Assembly: GCF_031020795.1 (NCBI RefSeq)
Contig: NZ_JAVHJP010000001.1
Coordinates: forward strand, 904,751 to 968,750
Reading direction: 5' to 3'
Source: Hydrogenophaga pseudoflava
Lineage (GTDB): Bacteria > Pseudomonadota > Gammaproteobacteria > Burkholderiales > Burkholderiaceae_C
Length of the DNA: 64,000 nucleotides
The notes beneath the pieces are model-generated. The model searched no databases. It was given only the letters and a program-made list of their open reading frames with translations, and was not told the DNA's origin. Position 1 is the first letter of the stretch. Each line of letters opens with the position of its first letter. The translations under genes were made by a program, and so were the position numbers. Below, one piece after another: positions 28,288-38,235 of the stretch.

Positions 28288-29322
28288 ATGTTCCCCGTCA
28301 ACACCTGGTACGTCGCCTGCACGGCCGACGAGATCGACGAAAAACCCCTGGGCCGCACCATCTGCAACCAGGCCATCGTGTTCTACCGGGCCCACGAGGG
28401 CAAGGTGGCCGCGGTGGAGGACTTCTGCCCGCACCGCGGCGCCCCGCTGTCGCTGGGCTACGTGTGCGAGGGCAAGCTGGTCTGCGGCTACCACGGGCTG
28501 GAGATGGGCTGCGACGGCAAGACCGTAGCCATGCCGGGCCAGCGCGTCGGCGGCTTCCCGGCCATCCGCGCCTTCCCGGTGGAAGAGCGCTACGGCTTCG
28601 TCTGGGTCTGGCCCGGCGACAAGGACCAGGCCGACCCGGCGCTGATTCCGCACATGGAATGGCACGACAACCCCGAGTGGGCCTACGGCGGCGGGCTCTA
28701 CCACGTCAAGGCCGACTACCGGCTGATGATCGACAACCTGATGGACCTGACGCACGAGACCTATGTGCACAGCACCAGCATCGGCCAGAAGGAGATCGAC
28801 GAGACGCCCTGCAAGACCACCGTGAACGGCGACGAGGTGGTGACCAGCCGCTTCATGAGCGACATCCCCGCGCCACCGTTCTGGAAGGCCGCGCTGCGCG
28901 CCAAGGGCCTGGCCGACGACGTGCCGGTGGACCGCTGGCAGATCTGCCGCTTCACCCCGCCCAGCCACGTGATCATCGAGGTGGGCGTGGCCCACGCGGG
29001 CCACGGCGGCTACGACGCGCCGGCCGAGCACAAGGTCTACAGCAAGGTGATCGACTTCATCACGCCCGAGACCAACACCTCGATGCACTACTTCTGGGGC
29101 ATGGCGCGCAAGTTCAACCCGGGCGACAAGGCGCTGACCGCACAGATCCGCGAGGGCCAGGGCAAGATCTTCTCGGAAGACCTGGACATGCTGGAACGCC
29201 AGCAGAAGAACCTCAGCGCCTTCCCCGAGCGCGCCCTGCTCAAGCTCAACATCGACACCGGCGGCGTGCAGTCGCGCAAGGTGATCGAGCGCGTGATCGC
29301 CGCAGAACAGGGTGCGGCATGA
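28288..29322 (+). CDS. vanA: Vanillate O-demethylase oxygenase subunit VanA
   Basis: 344 aa from ATG 28288, with GAAGGAGA ahead; an ATG at 28258 lies in the operator and is rejected. VanA converts vanillate to protocatechuate plus formaldehyde. The Rieske ligands are Cys47/His49 (CPHRG) and Cys66/His69 (CGYHG). The mononuclear iron region reads [14 protein letters not shown] near 150. The whole N-terminus ([24 protein letters not shown]) is characteristic of VanA. It overlaps vanB by 4 bases. Formaldehyde disposal genes are not seen nearby. Confidence 0.96.
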   Translation: MFPVNTWYVACTADEIDEKPLGRTICNQAIVFYRAHEGKVAAVEDFCPHRGAPLSLGYVCEGKLVCGYHGLEMGCDGKTVAMPGQRVGGFPAIRAFPVEERYGFVWVWPGDKDQADPALIPHMEWHDNPEWAYGGGLYHVKADYRLMIDNLMDLTHETYVHSTSIGQKEIDETPCKTTVNGDEVVTSRFMSDIPAPPFWKAALRAKGLADDVPVDRWQICRFTPPSHVIIEVGVAHAGHGGYDAPAEHKVYSKVIDFITPETNTSMHYFWGMARKFNPGDKALTAQIREGQGKIFSEDLDMLERQQKNLSAFPERALLKLNIDTGGVQSRKVIERVIAAEQGAA

Positions 29323-30281
29323 CCGCCCTGCTGCGCGTGCGCGTGGCGGCCCGTCAGGACGAGGCGCTGGACATCTGCAGCCTCGACCTGGTGACCATCG
29401 ACGGCAGCGCCCTGCCCGTCTTCAGCGCCGGCGCCCACATCGACCTGCACCTGCCCGGCGGCCTGGTGCGCCAGTACTCGCTGTGCAACGCGCCGGGCGA
29501 GACGCAGCGCTACCGCATCGCCGTGCTGCGCGACGCCGCCTCGCGCGGCGGCTCGGCCACGGTGCACGACCAGCTGCAGGTGGGCACGGTGCTGGACATC
29601 GGCGCACCACGCAACCTGTTCGAACTGCACCCGTCGGCACCGCACCACCTGCTGCTGGCCGGCGGCATCGGCATCACGCCGCTGCTGGCGATGGCCGAGC
29701 AGCTGGCGGCGCAGGGGGCCGCGTTCACCCTGCACCACGCGACGCGCTCGCGCGAGCGCACGGCCTTCGTGGCACAGCTGGCGAGCGCGCCCTATGCGGA
29801 CCGGGTGCACCACCACTTCGACGACGGTCCCGCGATGCAGAAGATGGACCTGGCCGCCACGCTGCGCAGCGCGCCGCCCGGCAGCCATCTCTACGTCTGC
29901 GGCCCCACCGGCTTCATGGAGGCGGTGCTGGCCGAAGGCCGCGCCCAGGGCTGGGACGAGGCGCGCCTGCACCGCGAATACTTCGCGGCCGCGCCCACAG
30001 GCACGGCGGGCGACGGCGGCTTCGAGCTGGAGCTGGCCAGCAGCGGCCGCGTGATTCCCGTGGCGGCCGACCAGACCGCGCTGGCCGCCCTGCTGGCGGC
30101 CGGCCTGGACATTCCGATGTCGTGTGAACAGGGCGTCTGTGGCACCTGCCTGACCGGTGTGAAAAGCGGCGTGCCCGACCACCGCGACCAGTACCTCACG
30201 CCCGAGGAGCGGGCGGCGAACAACCAGTTCCTGCCCTGCTGCTCGCGCGCCAGCAGCGCGCGCCTGGTGCTGGACCTCTGA
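29319..30281 (+). CDS. vanB: Vanillate O-demethylase reductase subunit VanB
   Basis: 320 aa. It passes electrons from NAD(P)H to VanA. The order is the phthalate-dioxygenase-reductase type: flavin domain ([12 protein letters not shown]), nucleotide domain ([16 protein letters not shown], and [11 protein letters not shown]), then a C-terminal plant-type 2Fe-2S domain with [12 protein letters not shown] and a last Cys in FLPCCSRA. It is coupled to vanA through ATGA. The stop codon abuts the stop of the convergent response regulator with no base between them. Confidence 0.95.
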   Translation: MTALLRVRVAARQDEALDICSLDLVTIDGSALPVFSAGAHIDLHLPGGLVRQYSLCNAPGETQRYRIAVLRDAASRGGSATVHDQLQVGTVLDIGAPRNLFELHPSAPHHLLLAGGIGITPLLAMAEQLAAQGAAFTLHHATRSRERTAFVAQLASAPYADRVHHHFDDGPAMQKMDLAATLRSAPPGSHLYVCGPTGFMEAVLAEGRAQGWDEARLHREYFAAAPTGTAGDGGFELELASSGRVIPVAADQTALAALLAAGLDIPMSCEQGVCGTCLTGVKSGVPDHRDQYLTPEERAANNQFLPCCSRASSARLVLDL

Positions 30282-30719
30282 TCAGGCCCCGCCGGGCCGC
30301 TCGTTGATCACGCACCAGTACAACTCGATCTGCTCGGCCACTTCCATGAACTTGCTGAAGCTCACCGGCTTCTCGATGTAGGAGTTCACGCCCAGGTCGT
30401 AGGCGGCCGTGAGGTCGCGGTCCTCGCGCGAGGACGTGAGGATCACCACCGGGATGCGGCGGAAGCGCTCGTGCGCCTTGAGCTGGCGCAGCACCTCCAG
30501 CCCATTGATCTTGGGCAGGTTGATGTCCAGCAGGATCACCGCCGGCGCCGGCTCCCCCGCCTCCCAGCGCGCCATGAAGGCCAGGGCCTCCTCGCCGTCG
30601 CGCGCCACCTGCACGTGGTTGGTGAGCCGCTTCTTGGTGAACGCGCGCAGGGTCAGGTCCAGGTCCATCGGGTTGTCCTCGACCAGCAGGATCGGGGGCG
30701 GCTGCAGGGCTGTGTTCAT
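30282..30719 (-). CDS. Single-domain response regulator (Rcp1-like)
   Basis: 145 aa, receiver only. The acidic pair is in LLVEDNPMDLDL, the acceptor is Asp65 (LLDINLPKINGLEVL), and the switch Thr/Lys are in ILTSSRED and YIEKPVSF. The extended NPMDxxL start and the size match the Rcp1 group paired with phytochrome-type kinases. It has no output domain, so it acts by protein contact or in a relay. Its ATG overlaps the stop of the PAS kinase by 4 bases, so the kinase is its partner. Confidence 0.92.
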   Translation of the reverse strand: MNTALQPPPILLVEDNPMDLDLTLRAFTKKRLTNHVQVARDGEEALAFMARWEAGEPAPAVILLDINLPKINGLEVLRQLKAHERFRRIPVVILTSSREDRDLTAAYDLGVNSYIEKPVSFSKFMEVAEQIELYWCVINERPGGA

Positions 30720-33700
30720 TGCGGGAACTCCAGATAGAAGGTGGCGCCGGCGCCCGGTGTGCTCTCGGCCCAGACGCGGCCGCCCATGCGCTGCACGGCC
30801 TTGGCCACCAGCGCCAGGCCGACGCCGGTGCCCGGAAATTCCTCCGCCCGGTGCAGGCGCTGGAAGATGCCGAACATGCGGTCGTGGTATTTCATGTCAA
30901 AACCCACCCCGTTGTCACGCACCCAGAGGACACGCCGTCCGTTGTCCAGGCGGCTGCCGATCTCCACCTCGGGCGGGTGGCTGTCCCGGCTGAACTTCAG
31001 CGCGTTGCCGATCAGGTTGCGCAGCACCACCGAAATGCCTTCCCGGTCCAGCGCGAGCGTGAAGTCGTCCAGCCCGGTGCGCACCTGCGCACCCTGGCGC
31101 TCGATGTCGGACTGGAAGCCCTCCAGGACCGATTCGACCAGCGGACGGATGGCCACCGGCGCCGCCGCCATGTCGCGCCGCTCCATGCGCGAGTACTCCA
31201 GCAGATCGGAGATCAGCTCGCCCATCTGCTGCACCCCGTGGCGGATGCGGCGCACGAAGTGCCGGCCCTCTTCGTCAAGCTGGTCGCCGTACTCCTCGAC
31301 GAGGAGCTGGCTGTAGCCGTCGATGCCCCGCAGCGGCGCCTTGAGGTCGTGCGACACGGTGTAGGAGAACGCCTCCAGTTCCTGGTTGGCCTGGCTCAAT
31401 TGCGCAGTGCGCTCGGCCACGCGCAGCTCCAGCGCCTGGTTGATGTGCCTCAGCCGTTCTTCTGCGTGCACCGACTCGGTGATGTCCAGCAAGGTGCCGA
31501 TGTACCGCGGCTTCAGGCCTTCGGCCGTCCGGTCGATGCGGCGCGCGGTCCGGCGCATCCAGCGCACCGGGCCATGGGCCGGGTTGGTGCGGAACACGAA
31601 GTCCTCGGGCGGGCCGCCGGCCCGGATGGTCTGCATGTCGGCCACCACCATGGGACGGTCGTCGGGGTGGATGCGGTCCAGGTACTGCCCGTCCGTCGGC
31701 GGCCGGTCGGCCGGCTCCAGCCCCAGGTTGCGGAACAGCTGTGCAGAGACATTGAGCCGCTGCGTTTCCACGTCGCCGGCCCAGCTGCCCAGCAGCGACA
31801 CCGTTTCGGCCTGCTCCAGCATGTCCTTGAGGTCGGTCACCACCTGCGAAGCCAGCACCCGCTCGGTGACATCCATCGTGGTGCCGAACAGGCGCATCGG
31901 TATCCCCTGACCGTCGCAGGACAGGCGCGCCCGTGTCTCCAGGTACCGGATCCCGGCCGGCGTCACCACACGGTGTTCGACCACACGCGTGTCGCCATCC
32001 TTGCCAGCGAGGTGCTCCTGCATGGTGCGCTCCATGCGCCGGCGGTCGTCCGGGTGCATGCTGGCCATGAAGTTCACCATCGAAGCCTCGTGGGCGTCGA
32101 GATCGAACCCCAGCAGCGGAAACAGGCCCCGCGACCAGGACACCTGCCGCGACGGCAGGTCGATGCGCCAGTTGCCCATGCGGGAGAGTTCCTGCGCCTC
32201 CGCCAGCACCCGGCCCTGTTCGCGCAGCGCCGCCTCGGCCTCCTTGCGCTCGGAGATGTCGCGCAGGATGGTCGACAGGTACATCAGCTGGCCGTCGGGC
32301 CCCCAATGCGAGAGGATCATCTGCGACATCGGGATCTCGCGGCCGTCCGCGCCGATCACCGCCGTCTCCCCCAGCCAGCGGCCCTGCGCGATCGCCACCG
32401 GGATGCCTTCCTCCCTGACCAGCCGTTCCGCCCATTCGGGGTGTACGCGGCCAATCGCATCGGCCAGCGGCGCATCCTGGGACAACCCCAGCACCTCGTA
32501 GCCGGCGCGGTTGAAATAGAACACCTGCCCCTCCGGGTCGGCCATGCTCACAATGTCCGGGGTGGCTTCCAGCACCGAGACCAGGCGGTCCCGGTCGCGC
32601 TGCGCCTCCACCAGATCGGTTTCGTCCACCACCATGCCGACGCAGCGCACGAACTGCCCGTCTTCGCGCTCGAACTCGGCCCTGACATGCAGGTAGCGCA
32701 CGCCGCGCTCCGGGTTCAGGACCCGGCAGCGGAGGTCGCACGGCTCTCCGGTGACGGCCCCGCGCCGGACGGCCTCCCGCACCAGCTCCCGGTCCTCGGG
32801 CACCACCAGGGCGTCGGCTTCCTCCAGCGCCATGTCGGGACGCCCGGGGTCGGTGCCGTAGATCACCAGCGCCTGCGGCGAAGCAATGAAGCGGCGGCTG
32901 CGCAGGTCGATGGTCCAGCTGCCCATGTTGCCAATGCGTTGCGCCTTGAGCATCTGGTCCTGCATCTGCTGCAGCGCCTGCTCGTAGTGCTGGCGTTCGG
33001 TCACGTCCTGGATGGTGGCAAACAGCTGCCGGATATGCCCGTCCTCCCCTCGCACGGCGCGCACGTCGATCTCGGTGTGCACCATGCGCCCGTCCTTGCG
33101 CACGAAGCGTTTGGACATGCGGTAACCGTTGCGCTGGCCGGCGATCAGCTCGTCGAACAGTGCCACGTTGCGCTCCAGGTCGCCTGGCGGCGTCATCTCG
33201 GCCCAGGTCTTGCGCAGCAGTTCCTCGCGTGGATACCCGAGGATCTCGCACAGCTGGTCGTTGACCTGCAGCCAGCGCTTGTCGGCCGGGGACGAGATCG
33301 CCATGCCCAGGAAAGGCAGTTCGTAGAACATGCGCAGCAACTCGGCCTGCTCCCGCTGGGCCCGCTGTGCCTCCTTCTGCACGCTGATGTCCAGCAGGAT
33401 GCCGCTGATGCGCACCACCTGGCCGTGCTCGTCGCGCTCATGGCGGGTGTGGTCGTGCACCCAGGCTGTGGAACCGTCGGCCCGCAGGATCCGGTATTCC
33501 TGGTGGTACTCGTCTGGCCCCTGTTCGAGAAAACGGTCCACGTCCGCCCCCACCCAGCCGGCATCGTCCGGGTGCAGCAGCGAGGCGAACGGCACGCGAC
33601 GTTTCACCAGCGCCTGCGGGTCGTAGCCCCACTGGCGGATGTTGTCGTTGACGTAGTGCACAGGCCAGCCCCGCTCGCGGCGCCACTCGATCACCACCAG

Positions 33701-34501
33701 CGGCGAGCGGTTGACCAGTTCGCTCATGTGCAGGGCCACAGCCCGGTCGGCCTGCAGCTGCCGGGCCATGTGGTCGGTGGCGCGCCCGATCAGTGCCAGC
33801 TCGTCCTCCCCCGTCAACCCCGCGCGTGCCGAGAGGTCGCCCGCGCCCATGCGTTCCAGGGCCGTCACCAGCTTCTGTGCCCGCCGGAACCACATCAGAT
33901 GCAGAAGCAGGGCCAGCAGCGCCGCCACTCCGAGGGCCGCCAGCGCTTCGGTGGTCAGTTCCAGCTGAGCCTGCTGCCGGCGCTGGGCGAGGGGAACGGC
34001 GATGTCCACCAGCACGCCCAGGCTGTGCCCGTCCAGCAGGGGCACCCAGCCGGTCAGCAGCGAGGCCTCCCGGACCACCACGATGTCGATCCCCGTGCGC
34101 GCAGGACCGGAGAACAGCGCACGCAGGCGCTCGCGCTCGTGGACCCGCGTGAGCGCCTCGTCCAGGGTCCGTCCGATGTCGGCGCGCGAGAGCGAGGCCA
34201 GCACCGCGTTTTGGGGGCTGACGAGATAGGCCTGGTTCAGGCCATCGTGCAGGCCCAGCGCGCTCACGATGCGGCGCAGCGTCATCGGGTCGGACATGCC
34301 CATGCGCACATCGATGCGGCTCTGGTCGATGCCCAGACGGTCGCGCAGCCGCTGGGTTTCGATCGTCTCCACCTCGGCCACCATCTGGTCCATGTGCTGC
34401 CGGTACCGGATGCCGATCGCCGGCAGGGCCACCAGGAAGATGAGCAGGGGCACCAGCCGGCGGCCGGACATGCCCAGCAGACCGTGGCGCAGCGCCCGCA
34501 T
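30716..34501 (-). CDS. Multi-PAS membrane sensor histidine kinase
   Basis: 1261 aa from the ATG at 34501; the longer minus frame runs into the upstream gene. Membrane helices are at about residues 16-32 and 184-204, enclosing a periplasmic sensor of about 150 residues. HAMP covers about 205-255. Six PAS units lie at about 262-375, 380-500, 505-625, 635-750, 755-880 and 885-1010. Most end in a PAC motif such as DVTERQ or DISERKE. HisKA (FSYTVSHDLKAPLRGIDGYS, His near 1050) and the ATPase (PGTGVGLALVAKAVQRMGG) follow. The kinase type pairs with Rcp1-like regulators, as here. Periplasmic input probably involves the lipoprotein encoded just upstream. Confidence 0.93.
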   Translation of the reverse strand: MRALRHGLLGMSGRRLVPLLIFLVALPAIGIRYRQHMDQMVAEVETIETQRLRDRLGIDQSRIDVRMGMSDPMTLRRIVSALGLHDGLNQAYLVSPQNAVLASLSRADIGRTLDEALTRVHERERLRALFSGPARTGIDIVVVREASLLTGWVPLLDGHSLGVLVDIAVPLAQRRQQAQLELTTEALAALGVAALLALLLHLMWFRRAQKLVTALERMGAGDLSARAGLTGEDELALIGRATDHMARQLQADRAVALHMSELVNRSPLVVIEWRRERGWPVHYVNDNIRQWGYDPQALVKRRVPFASLLHPDDAGWVGADVDRFLEQGPDEYHQEYRILRADGSTAWVHDHTRHERDEHGQVVRISGILLDISVQKEAQRAQREQAELLRMFYELPFLGMAISSPADKRWLQVNDQLCEILGYPREELLRKTWAEMTPPGDLERNVALFDELIAGQRNGYRMSKRFVRKDGRMVHTEIDVRAVRGEDGHIRQLFATIQDVTERQHYEQALQQMQDQMLKAQRIGNMGSWTIDLRSRRFIASPQALVIYGTDPGRPDMALEEADALVVPEDRELVREAVRRGAVTGEPCDLRCRVLNPERGVRYLHVRAEFEREDGQFVRCVGMVVDETDLVEAQRDRDRLVSVLEATPDIVSMADPEGQVFYFNRAGYEVLGLSQDAPLADAIGRVHPEWAERLVREEGIPVAIAQGRWLGETAVIGADGREIPMSQMILSHWGPDGQLMYLSTILRDISERKEAEAALREQGRVLAEAQELSRMGNWRIDLPSRQVSWSRGLFPLLGFDLDAHEASMVNFMASMHPDDRRRMERTMQEHLAGKDGDTRVVEHRVVTPAGIRYLETRARLSCDGQGIPMRLFGTTMDVTERVLASQVVTDLKDMLEQAETVSLLGSWAGDVETQRLNVSAQLFRNLGLEPADRPPTDGQYLDRIHPDDRPMVVADMQTIRAGGPPEDFVFRTNPAHGPVRWMRRTARRIDRTAEGLKPRYIGTLLDITESVHAEERLRHINQALELRVAERTAQLSQANQELEAFSYTVSHDLKAPLRGIDGYSQLLVEEYGDQLDEEGRHFVRRIRHGVQQMGELISDLLEYSRMERRDMAAAPVAIRPLVESVLEGFQSDIERQGAQVRTGLDDFTLALDREGISVVLRNLIGNALKFSRDSHPPEVEIGSRLDNGRRVLWVRDNGVGFDMKYHDRMFGIFQRLHRAEEFPGTGVGLALVAKAVQRMGGRVWAESTPGAGATFYLEFPQ

Positions 34502-35529
34502 CACGGCTGCGCGCCTTCCAGGGTGCGCAGGCGCTCGACCCAGTGCTCGTCGAGCAACCGCTCCCAGTCCGGGGACGTCCTGATCAGGCCCATGAAGCCG
34601 AGGGTGACCGCCAGGCTTTGCGACTGCTGACCCAGCGCACGCGGCTGCCCCGACATGAGCGCCTGGCCCTCCTGCTCGCCGTAGAACTTCAGCCCCTTCA
34701 GGGTGCTCAGGTAATCCCCGGGCGAGAGATCGGACCCCGCCGCCAGCAGTTCGGCGCTCGCCTGTGGATGGCTCTCCAGCACACTGAGCCCGCGGCGCCA
34801 GCCGAGCACGGCGGCCTCGACCTGCGGCCGGCGCCGATCCAGCACCTCTGCCCGGACCACCAGCACGTCCACGATGTCCCCCGGCATCTGCCGGCTGTCG
34901 AACACCGGCCGCAGACCCTCGGCCTTCAGGGCGCCGGCCAGGGGCTCGTAGCTCACGGCCGCCTCCACCAGCCCGTTGCGCAGCGCCGCCAGGTGCTGCG
35001 AGGCCTCCAGGTTGCGGACGTGCACTTCGTGCGGCTGCAGGCCGCCGGCCTGCAGCAGGCGCTGCAGCATCAGGGCGCCCACCGTGGTCCGCTCGACGGC
35101 GATCGAGCGGCCGCGCAGGGCCGCGGGGGCGGTGATGTCGGGGCGCGCCATCACCACATCGGCGCCAGCGGAGGTGGACAGCAGGAGCACGATGCGCACA
35201 TCGACCCCGTCGTCGGCCAGGCGCAGGGTCTCGTCCAGGGTCAGGGCGGCGGCGTCGAGCAGGCCGTTGCGCAGATGGCGCAGGGTTTCCGAGCTGGAGG
35301 CCAGCTCCACCACCTTGACCTGCGCAGGGTCCAGCAGCTCCCGGTCGCGCGCCAGCACCAGAGGGTCGTAACCAACCCAGGGGTTCAGGCCCAGCTTCAA
35401 CGGCGCCAGGGGCAGGGGCTGGCAGGCGGCCAGTGCCCCCATGCCGACGGCCAGACCACACAGCAGGCCCCTGCGGTTCAGGGTCCTCCCGGGTTGTTTT
35501 TCTGAACCTGTCTGTGGTTGCTGTGGCAT
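34501..35529 (-). CDS. Solute-binding lipoprotein (NMT1/SsuA-like) partnered with a sensor kinase
   Basis: 342 aa. A signal with twin Arg (LNRRGLLCG) leads to a lipobox LAAC with Cys36, so it is lipid-anchored and possibly Tat-exported. The mature part follows the NMT1/THI5-like periplasmic binding fold: LKLGLNPWVGYDPLVLARDRELLD at the start and LRNGLLDAAALTLDETLRLADDGVDVRIVLLLSTSAGAD after it. It shares one base with the kinase start (TGATG), and no ABC permease or ATPase is near. I infer that it reports a small ligand to the kinase and is not a transport component. The ligand is unknown. Confidence 0.88.
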   Translation of the reverse strand: MPQQPQTGSEKQPGRTLNRRGLLCGLAVGMGALAACQPLPLAPLKLGLNPWVGYDPLVLARDRELLDPAQVKVVELASSSETLRHLRNGLLDAAALTLDETLRLADDGVDVRIVLLLSTSAGADVVMARPDITAPAALRGRSIAVERTTVGALMLQRLLQAGGLQPHEVHVRNLEASQHLAALRNGLVEAAVSYEPLAGALKAEGLRPVFDSRQMPGDIVDVLVVRAEVLDRRRPQVEAAVLGWRRGLSVLESHPQASAELLAAGSDLSPGDYLSTLKGLKFYGEQEGQALMSGQPRALGQQSQSLAVTLGFMGLIRTSPDWERLLDEHWVERLRTLEGAQP

Positions 35530-35631
35530 GCAATCGGCCGCTGGCTTCTGGTGTGGAACATTCTGTCACCGAAGCTCACAAGCCGGAACCAAGGGTGTCG
35601 CACGAAATCCGTCGGACCCCTCAGGAAAGCC

Positions 35632-37494
35632 TCACTCCACCGTCACGCTCTTGGCCAGGTTACGGGGTTTGTCGACGTCGGTTCCCCGCGCCAGCGCCGT
35701 GTGGTAGGCCAGCAGTTGCAGCGGCACCACATGCAGGATGGGCGAGAGGGCGCCGTAGTGCTCGGGCATGCGGATGACGTGGATGCCCTCGCCGCTGCCG
35801 ATGCGTGTGTCGGCGTCGGCCAGCACGTAGAGCACGCCACCGCGGGCGCGCACTTCCTGCATGTTGCTCTTGAGCTTTTCCAGCAGCGCGTCGTTGGGCG
35901 CCACGGTGACCACGGGCATGGCGCTGGTCACCAAGGCCAGCGGGCCGTGCTTGAGTTCGCCGGCCGGGTAGGCCTCGGCGTGGATGTAGCTGATTTCCTT
36001 GAGCTTGAGCGCTCCCTCGAGCGCGATCGGGTAGTGAAGGCCGCGGCCCAGGAACAACGCGTTGTCCATGCGCGCGAAGTCCTCGGCCCAGCTGATGACC
36101 TGGGGCTCCAGCGCCAGCACCGCCTGCAGGGCCACCGGCAGGTGGCGCATGGCCTTGAGATGCGCCGCCTCCTGCTCGTCGGACAGGCGCCCTCGCACCT
36201 GGGCCAGGGCCAGGGTCAGGAGGAACAGGCCGGCCAGCTGGGTGGTGAAGGCCTTCGTCGAGGCCACGCCGATCTCCACGCCGGCCCGCGTGATGTAGGC
36301 CAGCTTGCACTCGCGCACCATGGCGCTGGTGGCGACGTTGCAGATGGTCAGGGTGTGCGCCATGCCCAGGCTCTGCGCGTGGCGCAGCGCGGCCAGGGTG
36401 TCGGCGGTCTCGCCGCTCTGGCTGATGGTGACCACCAGTGTCCTCGGGTCCGGAACGCTGGTGCGGTAGCGGTACTCGCTGGCCACCTCGACCTGGGCGG
36501 GGATCTGCGCGATCTCCTCCAGCCAGTACTTGGCCGCGCAGCCGCTGTAGTAGCTGGTGCCGCAGGCCAGGATCAGCACGCGGTCGATCTGTTTGAACAC
36601 CCCGTAGGCACCATCGCCGAACAGCTCGGGCGTGACGCCACCGACCCCTTCGAGCGTGTCGCCGATGGCGCGCGGCTGCTCGAAGATCTCCTTCTGCATG
36701 TAGTGGCGGTAGGGGCCCAGCTCGGCAGCCCCGCTGTGCGCACGGACGGTCTTCACCGGGCGCTGCGCCGCGTCGAAGCTGCGGCCCTGGGCATCGGTCA
36801 CCCAGTAGCGCCCCAGCTGCAGGTCCACCAGGTCGCCCTCTTCCAGATAGACGATCTGGTCGGTCACCCCGGCCAGGGCCATGGCGTCGCTGGCCAGGAA
36901 ATGCTCCTGGCCGCCTTCGCCGACGCCCAGGATCAGGGGTGAACCGGCGCGCGCGCCGACCACGCGGTGCGGCTCGTCCTTGTGGAACACCGCCAGCGCG
37001 TACGCGCCGTGCAGCTGCGCCACCGCCGCCTGCAGCGCCGCAAACACATCCCCCTCATAAAGCGAATCGATCAGGTGCGCGATGACCTCGGTGTCGGTCT
37101 GGCTCTCGAACACATAGCCCTTGGCCTGCAGCACGGCGCGCAGCTCGTCGTGGTTCTCGATGATGCCGTTGTGCACCAGCGCCACCCGGCCGGCCGCACC
37201 GCTGGCCGAGGTGTGGGTCGGTCCATGGCTGAAGTGCGGATGGGCGTTGTGCACCGCCGGCGCGCCGTGCGTGGCCCAGCGGGTGTGGGCGATGCCGGTG
37301 CCGCTGGCGATCTGCTCGGCCCCCACCTGCTCGGCCAGTTCGGCCACGCGGGCCGTGCTGCGCGCCCGGCGCAGCCCATCCACATGCACCGCCACGCCAC
37401 AGGAGTCGTAGCCGCGGTACTCCAGCCGCTGCAGACCCTGGACCAGAACGGGCACCACGTCACGCCCTGAAACCCCTGCCACGATGCCGCACAT
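35632..37494 (-). CDS. glmS: Glutamine-fructose-6-phosphate aminotransferase GlmS
   Basis: 620 aa. It makes glucosamine-6-phosphate from fructose-6-phosphate and glutamine, the entry to cell-wall amino sugars. The N-terminal glutaminase has catalytic Cys2 (MCGIVAG) and the loop [10 protein letters not shown] and [11 protein letters not shown]. Two SIS domains follow ([25 protein letters not shown]; second around [37 protein letters not shown]). The C-terminus NLAKSVTVE is the invariant GlmS end. It is divergent from an Lrp regulator. No glmS ribozyme-like leader is visible. Confidence 0.97.
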   Translation of the reverse strand: MCGIVAGVSGRDVVPVLVQGLQRLEYRGYDSCGVAVHVDGLRRARSTARVAELAEQVGAEQIASGTGIAHTRWATHGAPAVHNAHPHFSHGPTHTSASGAAGRVALVHNGIIENHDELRAVLQAKGYVFESQTDTEVIAHLIDSLYEGDVFAALQAAVAQLHGAYALAVFHKDEPHRVVGARAGSPLILGVGEGGQEHFLASDAMALAGVTDQIVYLEEGDLVDLQLGRYWVTDAQGRSFDAAQRPVKTVRAHSGAAELGPYRHYMQKEIFEQPRAIGDTLEGVGGVTPELFGDGAYGVFKQIDRVLILACGTSYYSGCAAKYWLEEIAQIPAQVEVASEYRYRTSVPDPRTLVVTISQSGETADTLAALRHAQSLGMAHTLTICNVATSAMVRECKLAYITRAGVEIGVASTKAFTTQLAGLFLLTLALAQVRGRLSDEQEAAHLKAMRHLPVALQAVLALEPQVISWAEDFARMDNALFLGRGLHYPIALEGALKLKEISYIHAEAYPAGELKHGPLALVTSAMPVVTVAPNDALLEKLKSNMQEVRARGGVLYVLADADTRIGSGEGIHVIRMPEHYGALSPILHVVPLQLLAYHTALARGTDVDKPRNLAKSVTVE

Positions 37495-37633
37495 ATCGGT
37501 TCACTCCTTTGGTTGGTTCGGAGCGAATGTTAGGCATGGCACAAAGAAATAGGCATTCACATGAAACCGCTTCTGTGTTTGAATATTTCCACGCTTGCAG
37601 CTTTTTTGTGTTTATTCCATTGAAACAACATTT

Positions 37634-38143
37634 ATGGAATCTGAGTTCCTTGATGCCACCGACCTGAGGCTGCTGGACCTGCTGCAGACGGACGCCAGCC
37701 GGCACAACCAGGCTCTGGCCGCCCTGGCCCACGTCTCGCCCCCCACCAGTCTGCGGCGCATCAAGCGCCTGCGCGAGAGTGGCGTGATCGAACGCGAAGT
37801 GGCGCTGCTGCAACCGGACCGGCTGGCCCCGCTGATCGGTCACGGCCTCACCACGCTGGTGGAGGTCACGCTGGAGCGCCAGGGGGCGGAACACCTGGAC
37901 GCCTTCGAGGCCCACGCCCTGCCCGACACCGCGGTGCAGCAGTGCTACCGCGTCAGCCCGGGGCCCGACTTCATGCTGGTGGTGCACACACGGGACATGC
38001 CGGCCTACCTTGCCCTGGCGCAACGGCTGTTCACGTCCAGCGCCAATGTGCGCAACGTCAAGGCTTTTTTCAGCGTGAAACGGGCCAAGTTCGACCCCAG
38101 AATCCCGCTGCCGGGCTCCCCCTCATCGATCCCGCCGGATTAG
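37634..38143 (+). CDS. Lrp/AsnC-family transcriptional regulator
   Basis: 169 aa from ATG 37634; an earlier start at 37595 is possible but AT-rich and poorly coding. The helix-turn-helix is at about residues 8-52 (LRLLDLLQTDASRHNQALAALAHVSPPTSLRRIKRL). The RAM effector domain follows and keeps CYRVSPGPDFMLVVHTRDM. It probably binds an amino acid. The shared 139-base gap with glmS is unusually AT-rich for this genome (37545-37633), which suits a divergent promoter. Control of glmS or itself is a guess. Confidence 0.88.
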   Translation: MESEFLDATDLRLLDLLQTDASRHNQALAALAHVSPPTSLRRIKRLRESGVIEREVALLQPDRLAPLIGHGLTTLVEVTLERQGAEHLDAFEAHALPDTAVQQCYRVSPGPDFMLVVHTRDMPAYLALAQRLFTSSANVRNVKAFFSVKRAKFDPRIPLPGSPSSIPPD

Positions 38144-38235
38144 TAACAAGGGGTTATTTGCATGCGGGCGGCGTAACACCACTCCTAGAATCTCCGGACC
38201 AAAAAGTTGCCGTTTGCCAACAGTCAGGAGGTTGC

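Noticed and set aside
30719..34630. A 1303-codon plus-strand open frame opposite the PAS kinase
   Set aside because: Antisense open frame caused by high third-position GC; the translation is His/Arg/Gln-rich without domains, whereas the minus strand encodes a complete kinase.
35495..37633. glmS ribozyme or riboswitch near glmS
   Set aside because: No structured leader of that type is visible in the 139 bases upstream; the region is simply AT-rich.
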